Under the pieces are notes generated by a model. The model ran no database searches and had not been told where the DNA came from. It saw only the letters and a program-made list of their open reading frames with translations. The position numbers and the translations under genes are program-made. A DNA stretch of 64,000 bases from Bacteroidales bacterium. Its GTDB lineage: Bacteria > Bacteroidota > Bacteroidia > Bacteroidales > UBA932. Positions 25,685 through 33,935 of this stretch are shown here, in pieces. Each line of letters starts with the position of its first letter. Within the stretch, counting starts at the first letter, position 1. Where the stretch lies: NCBI GenBank assembly GCA_017534745.1, contig JAFXVX010000014.1, positions 1 to 64,000 of the forward strand, written 5' to 3'.

Positions 25685-25808
25685 CCGTCCACGTTTTAGG
25701 CCGATTTTGTGGATGGACGGGTGGTTTTTGCTGTTTCGTCCACGTTTTGGGCGTTTTTTGTGGACGAAATACGCTGCCGTCCATAAAAATGGGCGTTTTC
25801 GTGGACGG
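25685..25808. repeat. Three tandem hairpins with GTCCA/TGGAC arms
   Basis: Hairpin 1: CCGTCCA 25685-25691 with TGGACGG 25714-25720. Hairpin 2: TTTCGTCCAC 25734-25743 with GTGGACGAAA 25760-25769, ten perfect pairs. Hairpin 3: CCGTCCA 25777-25783 with TGGACGG 25802-25808. Each loop holds a T- or A-rich run around a GGCCG or GGGCG core. Confidence 0.75.
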
Positions 25809-25819
25809 ACAAACATAAA

Positions 25820-25845
25820 AACAGGAGACCAAATGATCTCCTGTT
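25820..25845 (-). terminator. Terminator of the small RNA unit
   Basis: On the minus strand AACAGGAGA pairs with TCTCCTGTT around an 8-nt loop and is followed by TTTTATG. This is a standard rho-independent terminator. Confidence 0.75.
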
Positions 25846-25951
25846 AGCTTTGCCCCAAGACTACGTGGCGGAATTACTTCATGAGCGAGGGCCTCGCGGG
25901 CGGGGACTTCTGCGCGACTCGATTACCCATCCGTACCACGTTTTATTGTCT
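25820..25951 (-). ncRNA. Candidate small non-coding RNA (about 130 nt)
   Basis: A minus-strand unit bounded by a full promoter (-33 CAAA complement at 25984-25987, 19-base spacer, -7 box at 25957-25964) and a strong terminator (25820-25845). No usable open frame lies between. The RNA can close on itself: ACGTGG-TA-CGG near the 5' end pairs with CCGCCACGT near the 3' end, enclosing a loop with an inner hairpin GCGAG-GCC-CTCGC. A rod with an open bubble resembles 6S RNA or the Bacteroidales-1 motif, but I cannot confirm a family. The 5' end is estimated. Confidence 0.5.
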
Positions 25952-25956
25952 CACTG

Positions 25957-25987
25957 CAAAGGTAACACTTTTTCTCAGAACGACAAA
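25957..25987 (-). promoter_or_regulatory. Strong promoter of the candidate small RNA
   Basis: Minus strand TTTG (25984-25987), 19 bases, then TACCTTTG (25957-25964). It is one of the closest consensus matches in the window. Confidence 0.75.
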
Positions 25988-26006
25988 ATAACGTAACACT
26001 ATCCCA

Positions 26007-27191
26007 TTAGATTTGTTTCAGGCCTCGTGCGATGCGGCGGAGGCCCTCCTCGCACAGGGTGCGGGGGCAGGCGAGGTTGATGCGGATGAAGCGGTCGTCG
26101 CCGTAGATCGCCCCGTCGCCGGGACGGACTTTTTCATCGCGGATCAGGTGGCTTACAATCTCGGAGGAACTCTTCCCGAGGGCGGAGATATCCACCCAGG
26201 CCAGATATGTGGCCTGGAGGTCGGTAATGCCGCAGGAGGGGAGTTCTTTCCCGAAGATATCCCGTAGAAGTAGGTAATTGTCCCAGATGTATGAGTTGAG
26301 TTCCGAAAGCCACTCTTCACCCTCGTTATATGCTGCCTCGAGTCCGACCACCCCGAAGGGGCCGACGTTGCCGACTTCATAGGTGTCTATGACCCGGCTG
26401 ATTTTCTTCCTCCACTCGTGGTTGCTGCAGATAATATTGGCAATCTGCAGGCCGGCGGTATTGAATGACTTGCTCGGAGAGTTCATCGTAACGCTGCACG
26501 AAAGGTTCTCTTCTGACACGGCAGCGAAGGGAGTGAAGCGGTGTCCGGGCATTTCCAGCTCGCAGTGGATCTCATCACTGAGAACGACCAACCCGTTCCG
26601 TCTGGCAATCTCGCCGAAACGCCCAAGTTCTTCCCGGCTCCAGATCCGGCCGACAGGATTATGTGGGTTGCAAAGCAGAAGCACCTTTGCCTCCGGCTCT
26701 TTGCAACGCATCTCCAGGTCTTCCCAATCGACTGAGACAGAGATAATCCCGTCTTTTTTACTGTAGATCACCGGGCTTTCCGAGCTGATGCATCCGGCAC
26801 TGCGGACAGATGAGAAGAAACAGTTGTAGGCGGGTGTCAGCATAACCACCTTGTCTCCAGGCTCGGTAAAGGCCTTGACGCAGACAGAGAGGGCCGGCAC
26901 AACCGCCGTCGTGTACAGAATCCATCTCTTCTTGATCTTCCATCCACGGCGCCGCGAGAACCATGAAATGACGGCATCGTAGTAGCTGTCCGGCACATAT
27001 GTGTAGCCGAAAACTCCGTGTTCCGCGCGCTTTCGAAGAGCGTTCACAATGCAGGGCGCCGTCCGGAAATCCATATCTGCGACCCACATAGGTATTATAT
27101 CTTCCGGAGGAACCGCTTCGGGATTCGGTGCATCCCATTTGACGCAGGAGCTGCCTCTTCGCTCAACTACTGAGTCAAAGTCGTATTTCAT
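26007..27191 (-). CDS. PLP-dependent C-S lyase/aminotransferase, MalY/PatB type
   Basis: 394 residues, fold type I. Markers: VADMDFRTAP near the N-terminus, NPHNPVGRIWSREEL (about 170), the PLP-ring Asp in LSDEIHCELEMPGH (about 205) and the Schiff-base lysine in NSPSKSFNTAGLQ (about 235). MalY/PatB enzymes cleave cystathionine or cysteine C-S bonds. The start codon shares a base with the stop of the lipoprotein gene upstream (TAATG). The small-RNA promoter lies just beyond its stop. Confidence 0.9.
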   Translation of the reverse strand: MKYDFDSVVERRGSSCVKWDAPNPEAVPPEDIIPMWVADMDFRTAPCIVNALRKRAEHGVFGYTYVPDSYYDAVISWFSRRRGWKIKKRWILYTTAVVPALSVCVKAFTEPGDKVVMLTPAYNCFFSSVRSAGCISSESPVIYSKKDGIISVSVDWEDLEMRCKEPEAKVLLLCNPHNPVGRIWSREELGRFGEIARRNGLVVLSDEIHCELEMPGHRFTPFAAVSEENLSCSVTMNSPSKSFNTAGLQIANIICSNHEWRKKISRVIDTYEVGNVGPFGVVGLEAAYNEGEEWLSELNSYIWDNYLLLRDIFGKELPSCGITDLQATYLAWVDISALGKSSSEIVSHLIRDEKVRPGDGAIYGDDRFIRINLACPRTLCEEGLRRIARGLKQI

Positions 27192-27673
27192 TATTCTTTC
27201 GTGAAGACGGTCTCGGGGAGCTGGAGGGCTTTGATAGCGGGGAGTGTAATCTTGTTGCCGGAAAGGGTGGCGGTAATGGTAAATGGAGTGGGGACGGTGA
27301 AGCTCGCCTCGACTTTTTGAACGGTAAGTTTAAGTTCTTTGTTTTCCGCATCAAAGGTGAACGTGCCGCTCAGACGGCTGTCGTACACGGAATAATCCAT
27401 GCCCTTCGGGGGGGCAGCTTTGGAATCGGCCTCCCATGCTTTGCCTGCCTTGAAATTGACTTTGATGTTGAGGACGGCGTAGGGAACTTCCACCGGATCG
27501 CCTGTCTCGGTGTCAGTCTCGGTAGTTGTCAGGGTCGCGCTGCCGTCCCAGACGGTGCCGATGAAATCCTCTTCGTTCTTGGGGTTGAAGGACTTGGTCT
27601 TGTCTTTCTTGCAGCCGGTGAGGGCAAGGGTGAGGGTGAGTGCCGCGAGGGCCAGGAATTTGAGCTGTTTCAT
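27191..27673 (-). CDS. Small lipoprotein, lipocalin-like
   Basis: 160 residues. Signal MKQLKFLALAALTLTLALTGC followed by KKDK. The mature part is a run of short beta strands (GTVWDGSATLTTT; YAVLNIKVNFKAGKAWE; SGTFTFDAENKELKLTV) typical of small lipocalin-like Bacteroidota lipoproteins. No catalytic residues are visible; function unknown. It precedes and is coupled to the C-S lyase gene, and is divergent from the HAD gene. Confidence 0.75.
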   Translation of the reverse strand: MKQLKFLALAALTLTLALTGCKKDKTKSFNPKNEEDFIGTVWDGSATLTTTETDTETGDPVEVPYAVLNIKVNFKAGKAWEADSKAAPPKGMDYSVYDSRLSGTFTFDAENKELKLTVQKVEASFTVPTPFTITATLSGNKITLPAIKALQLPETVFTKE

Positions 27674-27744
27674 AAGTTAAACTGTTTAATGTTTTGCCAA
27701 ATATCAGTATTTTCCCGAATAATTGCAAGTATTCCGGAGCTTTG

Positions 27745-27771
27745 TATTTTTGCGGGGAATGAATACTTTTG
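27745..27771 (+). promoter_or_regulatory. Two candidate promoters for the HAD lipoprotein gene
   Basis: TATTTTTG at 27745-27752 (with TTTG directly before) and TACTTTTG at 27764-27771. The second is 14 bases from the ATG at 27786. Confidence 0.55.
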
Positions 27772-27785
27772 CAAAAATTTGAAGG

Positions 27786-28832
27786 ATGAAACTGATCTGC
27801 CGCCTGCTGCTGCCTGTGCTTCTGGTGTCCTGCGCGCCCGTTCTGGAGCGCGGGGAATGGGAAGAGGACACATACAATGCCCTGTGCTCAGTCCTGAAGG
27901 ATAAATCCCTCGGGGGAGGATACGCCGTTTTTGACTGCGATAACACCACGGTCCTCCACGACGTGACTCACACCCTGATGATCTATCAGATTGAGAACCT
28001 GCTCTTTGCGGATGCTGTGGAGCGCAGGTTCCTCTATGGCCTTGCGAAAACGGATTTCCCACTTGAGGGGCTTGGGCTGACTGCTGACGAGATGGGTGAG
28101 CGCCTGTTGGGGCAATACCGCGACCTAAGGGCAATGCTTGACGGAGGGATGTCCCTGGAGGATGTCCACGGCACGTCTGAGTACCTTGATTTCAGGGCCG
28201 GGTTCCTGGCCCTGTACGACGCCATAAGTGACAATTATGAATATGGGGAGCTCTGCCTCTGGGAGCCGATGCTCTTCAGCGGCCTTCCTCAGGAAGTTGC
28301 CCTTGAGAGCCTTAAATACTGGCTCTCGAAGGGCCGTGCCTGGAATGAGGAGTGGGTCTCCCCGGACGGACGTTTCCGCGGCACCGCTCAAAAGGGTCTG
28401 GTCCTTACGCCGGATATGAAAAATCTCTACGGCGCTCTGCGCCGCGCCGGCATCACGCCATATATCTGCTCCGCTTCGCTCGAGTGGCTGGTTGAGGCCC
28501 TTGCCTGCGACCCGGAGAACGGTCTTGGCTTGGCTCCGGATGAGGTCTTCGGCGTCCGTTTCAGCGACGGCGGCTACGACCCAGCCTATGTCCAGCCGTT
28601 TAAGGAGGGAAAGGTCGCGTGCATAGACAGCCTCATTGCGCCAAATCACGGCGGCTTGCAGCCGGTCCTTGTCGCGGGCGACAGTTCCGGCGACGTCGCC
28701 ATGCTGACAGCTTACCCCGATATGAAGGTCGGTCTTATTATGAACCAGCACCGCGGCGGCGAGATCGAAGCTCTTGCCGACCGACACGACGGCGTGTACT
28801 ACTCACAGCCCGTCATAATCGAGACGGAGTAG
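27786..28832 (+). CDS. Secreted HAD-superfamily phosphatase lipoprotein
   Basis: 348 residues. Signal MKLICRLLLPVLLVSC makes it a lipoprotein, unusual for HAD enzymes, which are mostly cytoplasmic. HAD motif I is AVFDCDNTTVLHD (about residues 46-58; nucleophile Asp and DxD spacing as in secreted phosphorylcholine phosphatases), motif II ICSASLEW at about 225, and motif IV VAGDSSGDVAML near 300. It likely removes phosphate from a small molecule outside the cytoplasm. It is followed 41 bases later by a secreted esterase with its own promoter. Confidence 0.85.
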   Translation: MKLICRLLLPVLLVSCAPVLERGEWEEDTYNALCSVLKDKSLGGGYAVFDCDNTTVLHDVTHTLMIYQIENLLFADAVERRFLYGLAKTDFPLEGLGLTADEMGERLLGQYRDLRAMLDGGMSLEDVHGTSEYLDFRAGFLALYDAISDNYEYGELCLWEPMLFSGLPQEVALESLKYWLSKGRAWNEEWVSPDGRFRGTAQKGLVLTPDMKNLYGALRRAGITPYICSASLEWLVEALACDPENGLGLAPDEVFGVRFSDGGYDPAYVQPFKEGKVACIDSLIAPNHGGLQPVLVAGDSSGDVAMLTAYPDMKVGLIMNQHRGGEIEALADRHDGVYYSQPVIIETE

Positions 28833-28857
28833 TCTCAAGCCCTGAGGGAAATTTGAT

Positions 28858-28865
28858 TATTTTTG
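28858..28865 (+). promoter_or_regulatory. Promoter of the esterase gene
   Basis: TATTTTTG, 8 bases before the ATG at 28874 (23 before an alternative ATG at 28889). Confidence 0.6.
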
Positions 28866-28873
28866 TTTTTTAT

Positions 28874-29737
28874 ATGAGACGGTTTACCATGTTGTTCGCA
28901 TGCCTGCTTCTTTCGTCGCAGGTATTTGCAGGAAGTATAGTTTCGGAAAGCATCCGGAGCAAGGTGCTTAATGCCGATGTCAAGTACAGAGTCTATTTGC
29001 CGGACGGTTTTGAAGTCTCCAGCGCCCGCTATCCGGTGGTGTATCTTCTCCACGGCCTTTATGGCAACTCCGATGACTGGACGGAGAAGGGGATGGTGAA
29101 GGCGGTGGCCGACGAGCTTATCCTCTCCGGAGAGGCGGTCCCGATGGTCATTATAATGCCGACGGCCGGCGACGAGGACGTCCATAACGTCCAGAACGGC
29201 TATTTCAACGTTAAGGACTGGCCCTACGAGGACTTCTTCTTCGGCGAGCTAATGCCGCAGTTGGAGGCGAAGTTCCACTGCGGCGGGGACAAGGCTCTCC
29301 GTGCCGTGATGGGGCTTTCAATGGGCGGAGGAGGCAGCGTCGTCTATTGTCAGAGACATTCGGAGTTGTTCTCTTCCTGCTATGCGATGAGCGCATGGCT
29401 GGACAATAAGACCAACGCTACCCGTGAGACGCCGGCCCCCAATGACAAACTTGCCATAGTGTGCGAGTCCGTCTGCGAGCATTCCGCCCTCGACTTTGTC
29501 GATGCCGCTGATGAAGAGACTGTAGGAAAGCTGCTATCTGTCAAGTGGTTCGTGGACTGCGGCGACGACGACAGGCTCCTTCTCATCAACGAGCAGTTCC
29601 ATCAGAAGATGCTTCAGAAAGGGATCCCCTGTGAACTCCGCGTCCGCAACGGCAACCACACTTGGGAATACTGGCGCCATTCCGTCCGCCTCGCCCTTCC
29701 CTTCGCTTCCCGCAACTTCGGCAAGGGGCTGAAGTAA
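28874..29737 (+). CDS. Secreted esterase, esterase D/feruloyl esterase family
   Basis: 287 residues with signal peptide MRRFTMLFACLLLSSQVFAG. Alpha/beta hydrolase: oxyanion region LLHGLYGNSDDW, nucleophile elbow GLSMGGGGS (about residue 145), Asp in VDCGDDDRLL and catalytic His in RNGNHTWEYW near the end. Family members hydrolyse S-formylglutathione, feruloyl or acetyl esters; the signal peptide favours an extracytoplasmic substrate. The start could also be ATG 28889, which would lengthen the very short leader. Confidence 0.87.
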   Translation: MRRFTMLFACLLLSSQVFAGSIVSESIRSKVLNADVKYRVYLPDGFEVSSARYPVVYLLHGLYGNSDDWTEKGMVKAVADELILSGEAVPMVIIMPTAGDEDVHNVQNGYFNVKDWPYEDFFFGELMPQLEAKFHCGGDKALRAVMGLSMGGGGSVVYCQRHSELFSSCYAMSAWLDNKTNATRETPAPNDKLAIVCESVCEHSALDFVDAADEETVGKLLSVKWFVDCGDDDRLLLINEQFHQKMLQKGIPCELRVRNGNHTWEYWRHSVRLALPFASRNFGKGLK

Positions 29738-29748
29738 GGATATCCGAA

Positions 29749-29780
29749 TTTGTATTTGTACTAATATTTGATTAATTTTG
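29749..29780 (+). promoter_or_regulatory. Promoter of the acyl-CoA synthetase gene
   Basis: TTTG at 29749-29752, 20-base spacer, TAATTTTG at 29773-29780; ATG 26 bases downstream. Confidence 0.7.
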
Positions 29781-29806
29781 TCCGATTGTGTACAAACCTG
29801 TTCGAG

Positions 29807-31462
29807 ATGGAATTCAGATCTGTCAACAAAATACTCGAAAAGAGTTTCAAGGAAAACTGGGACTCGCCGGCCCTGTCTAATTATCAAGGACTTACCCTGT
29901 GCTACAGGGACGTGGCGAGGCGTATAGCGAAGCTCCATATTGCATTTGAAAAGTGTGGCCTCGAGAAGGGCGGCAAGGTAGCGATATGCTCGCGCAACCA
30001 GGCCAACTGGGGCGTCTGCTTCCTTGCGACCCTGACCTACGGCGCCGTCGCCGTCCCGATTCTCCACGAATTCAAGCCCGGCAATATCCACCACCTTGTC
30101 AACCATTCGGACGCCCAGGTCCTCTTCGTCGATGAAGTCATCTGGGAGAACCTCTCTATCGAGGATATGCCCGACCTCCAGGTCGTCGTGCAGATCAACA
30201 CACTGACATTCCTCTACGCCAGGACCAAAGCCCACGTGGATCTCTGCGACCGGCTCAACGAGCTGTTCGGCCAGAAGTTTCCAGACAGTTTCGGCCCCAA
30301 GGACATCCACTATTACGAGGATTCCGCCGACGAGCTCGCTCTCATCAACTACACTTCCGGCACTTCCGGCTTCTCCAAGGGAGTCATGCTTCCCTACAGG
30401 TCGCTCTACTCCAATATGGAGTTCGCCCACGTCCAGGCCGAGCCGCAGCTGAAAAAGGGGATGAGCGTCGTCTCGATGCTCCCGACGGCCCACATGTACG
30501 GAATGATGTTCGAGTTCCTCTACGAAATGGCCATCGGCATGCACGTCCATTTCCTCACGAGGGTCCCCAGCCCGAAGGTCATCCTCAAGGCCTTCTCGGA
30601 GATCCACCCGGACATCATTATCGCTGTTCCGCTCATTATAGAAAAGGTCTATAAGTCCAAGCTCAAGCCCATCATCGACCGCAACAAGTTCGTGATGAGC
30701 ATCCCGTTCATCGACAAGGTCATCGAGAAGAGGTTCCTTTCCGAGCTCACGACGACTTTCGGCGGCCGCTTCGAGGAGATAATCCTCGGCGGCGCCGCAT
30801 TCAACCCCGAGGTCGAGAAGTTCTTCAATAAGATAGGATTCCATTACACCGTCGGCTACGGCATGACCGAGTGCGGCCCCATCATCGGCTACGCCCACTG
30901 GAACGAAGTGAAGGTCGGCTCCTGCGGCCGCGCGGCGCTCAATATGGAGGTCAAGGTGGATTCCGACGACCCGGTCAACGTCCCCGGCGAGGTGCTTGTC
31001 AAGGGCCCCAACGTTTTCCTTGGCTACTACAAGAACGAGCAGGCGACCGAGGCCGTCTTCACAGAGGACGGCTGGTTCAAGACCGGTGATATGGGCGTTA
31101 TCGACCCCGACGGTTACATTTTCCTCCGCGGACGTTCCAAGTGTATGATTCTCGGCCCTTCAGGCCAGAATATCTACCCGGAGGAGCTTGAAGCCGTCAT
31201 CAACAACTACAACTACGTCGTCGAATCCCTCGTCATCGAGGATGACGGCGGCCTGACCGCGCTGATCTACCCCGACTACCACCAGGCGGATCTCGACGGC
31301 ATCACCCGCCGCGAGCTCGAGCAGCGCATCGAGGCGGCCCTTCCTTCCATCAACGCCGAGCTCCCCGGCTACGCCCGGATCAAGAAGCTCGAGTTCATGC
31401 CGGAGGACTTTGAAAGGACCCCCAAGAAGAGTATCAAACGCTATCTGTACCAGAGGACCTGA
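29807..31462 (+). CDS. Long-chain fatty acid-CoA ligase (AMP-binding)
   Basis: 551 residues from ATG 29807; the longer frame starts inside the promoter. ANL superfamily enzyme: P-loop YTSGTSGFSKGVML (about 178-191), A5 motif GYGMTECGP (about 348), A7 TGDMG, A8 with RGRSKCMILGPSGQNIYPEE and the catalytic lysine region PKKSIKRYL at the C-terminus. It activates fatty acids to acyl-CoA (or acyl-ACP) at the inner face of the membrane. The TGATG overlap couples it to the deaminase gene that follows. Confidence 0.93.
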   Translation: MEFRSVNKILEKSFKENWDSPALSNYQGLTLCYRDVARRIAKLHIAFEKCGLEKGGKVAICSRNQANWGVCFLATLTYGAVAVPILHEFKPGNIHHLVNHSDAQVLFVDEVIWENLSIEDMPDLQVVVQINTLTFLYARTKAHVDLCDRLNELFGQKFPDSFGPKDIHYYEDSADELALINYTSGTSGFSKGVMLPYRSLYSNMEFAHVQAEPQLKKGMSVVSMLPTAHMYGMMFEFLYEMAIGMHVHFLTRVPSPKVILKAFSEIHPDIIIAVPLIIEKVYKSKLKPIIDRNKFVMSIPFIDKVIEKRFLSELTTTFGGRFEEIILGGAAFNPEVEKFFNKIGFHYTVGYGMTECGPIIGYAHWNEVKVGSCGRAALNMEVKVDSDDPVNVPGEVLVKGPNVFLGYYKNEQATEAVFTEDGWFKTGDMGVIDPDGYIFLRGRSKCMILGPSGQNIYPEELEAVINNYNYVVESLVIEDDGGLTALIYPDYHQADLDGITRRELEQRIEAALPSINAELPGYARIKKLEFMPEDFERTPKKSIKRYLYQRT

Positions 31463-31878
31463 TGGAAAAATTCGACAAGAGCTACATGGAGATGGCGTCG
31501 GTCTGGGCCCGCAATTCCTATTGCAAGAGGCGTCAGGTCGGTGCCCTTATCGTCAAGGACAGGATGATTATCTCCGACGGATACAACGGCACCCCGTCCG
31601 GCTTTGAGAACATCTGCGAGGACGAAAGCGGCGCGACTAAGCCCTACGTGCTCCACGCCGAAGCCAACGCTATCACCAAGGTGGCCAAGTCCGGCAACAG
31701 TTCCTCCGGCGCGACCCTCTATGTGACCTCGTCCCCCTGCATGGAGTGCTCCAAACTCATTATCCAGTCCGGCATCAGCCGTGTCGTCTATAAGGACGAA
31801 TACAGGCTGGACGACGGCATCAACCTGCTTCGCCGCGCAGGCGTTGAAGTGGTAAAACTGGGTGAAGATGGGAGATAA
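31462..31878 (+). CDS. Deoxycytidylate deaminase family protein
   Basis: 138 residues. Zinc site of the cytidine/dCMP deaminase fold: HAEANAI (about 61-67) and PCMECSKLI (about 93-101). N-terminal segment SYMEMASVWARNSYCKRRQVG matches dCMP deaminase/ComEB-like proteins. It probably converts dCMP to dUMP for thymidylate synthesis. Its start overlaps the ligase stop and its end overlaps the S41 protease start by 11 bases. Confidence 0.92.
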   Translation: MEKFDKSYMEMASVWARNSYCKRRQVGALIVKDRMIISDGYNGTPSGFENICEDESGATKPYVLHAEANAITKVAKSGNSSSGATLYVTSSPCMECSKLIIQSGISRVVYKDEYRLDDGINLLRRAGVEVVKLGEDGR

Positions 31879-33457
31879 GGGAAACGGCGCGGCGCTCCGT
31901 ATATTGACCCTCGTCCTGGCTTTCGCCCTCGGCGCGATGGTCGCCGTCCTCTACAACAGGATCGGCGAGTCCACCCGCGGCGTCAAAGTCCGCTACGAGG
32001 ACTGGGCCAAGCTCAACATCGTTCTCGACGAAATCTCGAAAAAATACGTAGATACGGTTGATTATGCGGCAGTTACCGATGCCGCCGTGTCCGCGGCGAT
32101 GTCGGCCCTCGATCCCCACTCCGTCTATATTCCTCCTGTCCAGTTGGAGGCTTCCGAAGAGGACCTTGCTGGCAATTTTGACGGCATAGGCATACAGTTC
32201 AACGTGCCAAACGACACTGCGATAGTCCTCGAAGTCATCCCCGGCGGCCCGGCCGAGAAGGTCGGTCTGCAGACGGGAGACCGCATCCTGAAGGTGGACG
32301 ACAAGGTGATTGCAGGCGCGGGATTCCCGCAGGACGATATGGTTAAGCTGATGAAAGGCCCGGCAGGGACAAAGGTGAAAATCACCGTCGGTCGCGCCGG
32401 CGATGTCATACCGTTCGACATCACTAGGGGCCGTATCCCCATCCGCAGCGTTGACGCCTCGTTTATGCTGGATTCCGAGACGGCGTATCTCCGCCTCACC
32501 CGGTTCTCCCGCAACACCATCACCGAGTTCAAGAAATCGACTTCCTCGCTTGTCTCCCAGGGGATGAGAAAGCTCATATTCGACCTCAGGGACAACTCCG
32601 GCGGCTATTTCGACCAGGCTATCCTCCTTTCCGAGGAGTTCCTCCCCAAGAATGCGGAGATAGTCTACCTTGAGGGCCTCCATCACCCGAGGGAGGACTA
32701 CAAGGCCGACGGTAAGGGCAAGCTGAAGGACGTCGAGCTCATAGTGCTCATCAATGAGAACTCCGCCTCCTCCAGTGAAATCTTCGCGGGCGCCATCCAG
32801 GACAACGACCGCGGCACGCTTGTCGGGCGCCGCACCTACGGCAAGGGCCTGGTGCAGGAGCCCGTCTATTTCACCGACGGCTCCGGCATACGCCTCACCG
32901 TGGCGCGGTTCTATACCCCGTCCGGCCGCTGCATCCAGAAGCCGTATTCGGACGATTACGCCTACGATATATATAAGCGTTACGCCAGCGGCGAAGTATT
33001 CTCCCGCGACAGCCTCCACGTGGACACGACAGATGTCCACAAGACCCTCCTCGGCCGCACCGTTTACGGCGGCGGTGGCATTGTGCCGGACGTCTTCGTC
33101 CCCGTGGACACGACCCGTGCGACGAAGTTCTATGCCCAGTGCAACAAGAAGGCGACGCAGATGCGTTTCGCTTCCCGGATGTTCGACCGCAACCGCGCTG
33201 AAATCCTGAAAATCAAGGATTTCAAGGCTATGGATACGTTCTTTAAATCCCATCCCGTGCTTCCTGCCTTCAGGAGCTTCGCCTCCTCGACAGACGGGAT
33301 CACTGCAACAAATGACGAGTTCGCCGAGACGTCTCCTTACCTTGAGCCGCAGCTCAAGGCCCTTATCGCGAGATATTCGCAACTTGGCGAGGATGCGTTC
33401 TACAAGTATTACCTGCCGTTCGACGATGTGGTCGAGGCGGCGCTAAAAGAGTTTTGA
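31868..33457 (+). CDS. ctpA: S41 family carboxy-terminal processing peptidase
   Basis: 529 residues from ATG 31868 within the deaminase gene end (an in-frame GTG at 31862 is possible). One N-terminal membrane anchor (about 10-32), PDZ domain (about 88-170; [15 protein letters not shown]) and the tail-specific protease domain with the nucleophile Ser in [15 protein letters not shown] (about 300) and Lys in [10 protein letters not shown] (about 325). It acts in the periplasm on protein C-termini. The C-terminal 130 residues are a helical extension common in Bacteroidota. Confidence 0.93.
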   Translation: MGDKGNGAALRILTLVLAFALGAMVAVLYNRIGESTRGVKVRYEDWAKLNIVLDEISKKYVDTVDYAAVTDAAVSAAMSALDPHSVYIPPVQLEASEEDLAGNFDGIGIQFNVPNDTAIVLEVIPGGPAEKVGLQTGDRILKVDDKVIAGAGFPQDDMVKLMKGPAGTKVKITVGRAGDVIPFDITRGRIPIRSVDASFMLDSETAYLRLTRFSRNTITEFKKSTSSLVSQGMRKLIFDLRDNSGGYFDQAILLSEEFLPKNAEIVYLEGLHHPREDYKADGKGKLKDVELIVLINENSASSSEIFAGAIQDNDRGTLVGRRTYGKGLVQEPVYFTDGSGIRLTVARFYTPSGRCIQKPYSDDYAYDIYKRYASGEVFSRDSLHVDTTDVHKTLLGRTVYGGGGIVPDVFVPVDTTRATKFYAQCNKKATQMRFASRMFDRNRAEILKIKDFKAMDTFFKSHPVLPAFRSFASSTDGITATNDEFAETSPYLEPQLKALIARYSQLGEDAFYKYYLPFDDVVEAALKEF

Positions 33458-33458
33458 T

Positions 33459-33920
33459 ATGTCCAGCGGAAGGGAAAAAGAAGGCCTGAAGGCCCTTGGG
33501 CGCAAGGTGGCCTTGAAAGAGGGCTACAATCCTGAAATCCTCGAATCGTTCGTTAACCAGCACCAGGGCAACGACTACTGGGTCCGTTTCAACTGCCCCG
33601 AGTTTACGACGCTCTGCCCGATCACCGGCCAGCCCGATTTCGCCGAGATACGCATCAGCTATGTTCCGGATGTCCGGATGGTCGAGTCGAAGAGCCTCAA
33701 GCTCTACCTTTTCGGCTTCCGCAACAACGGCGACTTCCACGAGGACGTGGTCAACACGATCATGAAGGACCTCATCCGCCTTCTCGATCCCAAGTATATA
33801 GAGGTGACCGGTTTCTTCACCCCAAGAGGCGGCATTTCCATCTATCCGTACGCCAACTACGGCCGTCCGGGTACAAAATGGGAGGCACTTGCTGAAAAGC
33901 GCCTCCCCGATCACGATTAG
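33459..33920 (+). CDS. queF: NADPH-dependent preQ0 reductase QueF
   Basis: 153 residues, unimodular type. The thioimide-forming Cys is in [13 protein letters not shown] (about residue 51), followed by the catalytic Asp and the QueF signature [20 protein letters not shown] is the C-terminal motif. It reduces 7-cyano-7-deazaguanine to preQ1 in queuosine synthesis. It starts 1 base after the protease stop and converges with fabF. Confidence 0.95.
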   Translation: MSSGREKEGLKALGRKVALKEGYNPEILESFVNQHQGNDYWVRFNCPEFTTLCPITGQPDFAEIRISYVPDVRMVESKSLKLYLFGFRNNGDFHEDVVNTIMKDLIRLLDPKYIEVTGFFTPRGGISIYPYANYGRPGTKWEALAEKRLPDHD

Positions 33921-33935
33921 TCTCCGGGACTAATC
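33915..33935. terminator. Palindrome spanning both convergent stop codons
   Basis: GATTAGTC at 33915-33922 and GACTAATC at 33928-33935 pair perfectly. The left arm holds the queF TAG and the right arm the fabF TAG. There is no long T-run, so termination strength is uncertain. Confidence 0.55.

Larger units (their letters stand above)
25417..26006. other. 590-base gene-free accessory spacer
   Basis: Contains a long hairpin (25605-25640), an inverted copy of the tRNA-Arg 3' end (25641-25659), three tandem GTCCA/TGGAC hairpins (25685-25808), and a minus-strand transcription unit for a probable small RNA (25820-25987). A 104-codon minus-strand frame at 25518-25832 is not accepted as a gene because it starts inside the terminator and is built from the hairpins. 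Confidence 0.6.

Noticed and set aside
25518..25832. A 104-codon minus-strand frame as a gene
   Set aside because: It begins within the small RNA terminator and its sequence is just the translation of the hairpin array and tRNA-end copy.
25820..25951. The small RNA as SRP (4.5S) RNA or tmRNA
   Set aside because: The conserved SRP tetraloop and GGAAG...AGCAG segments are absent, and the length is far too short for tmRNA.
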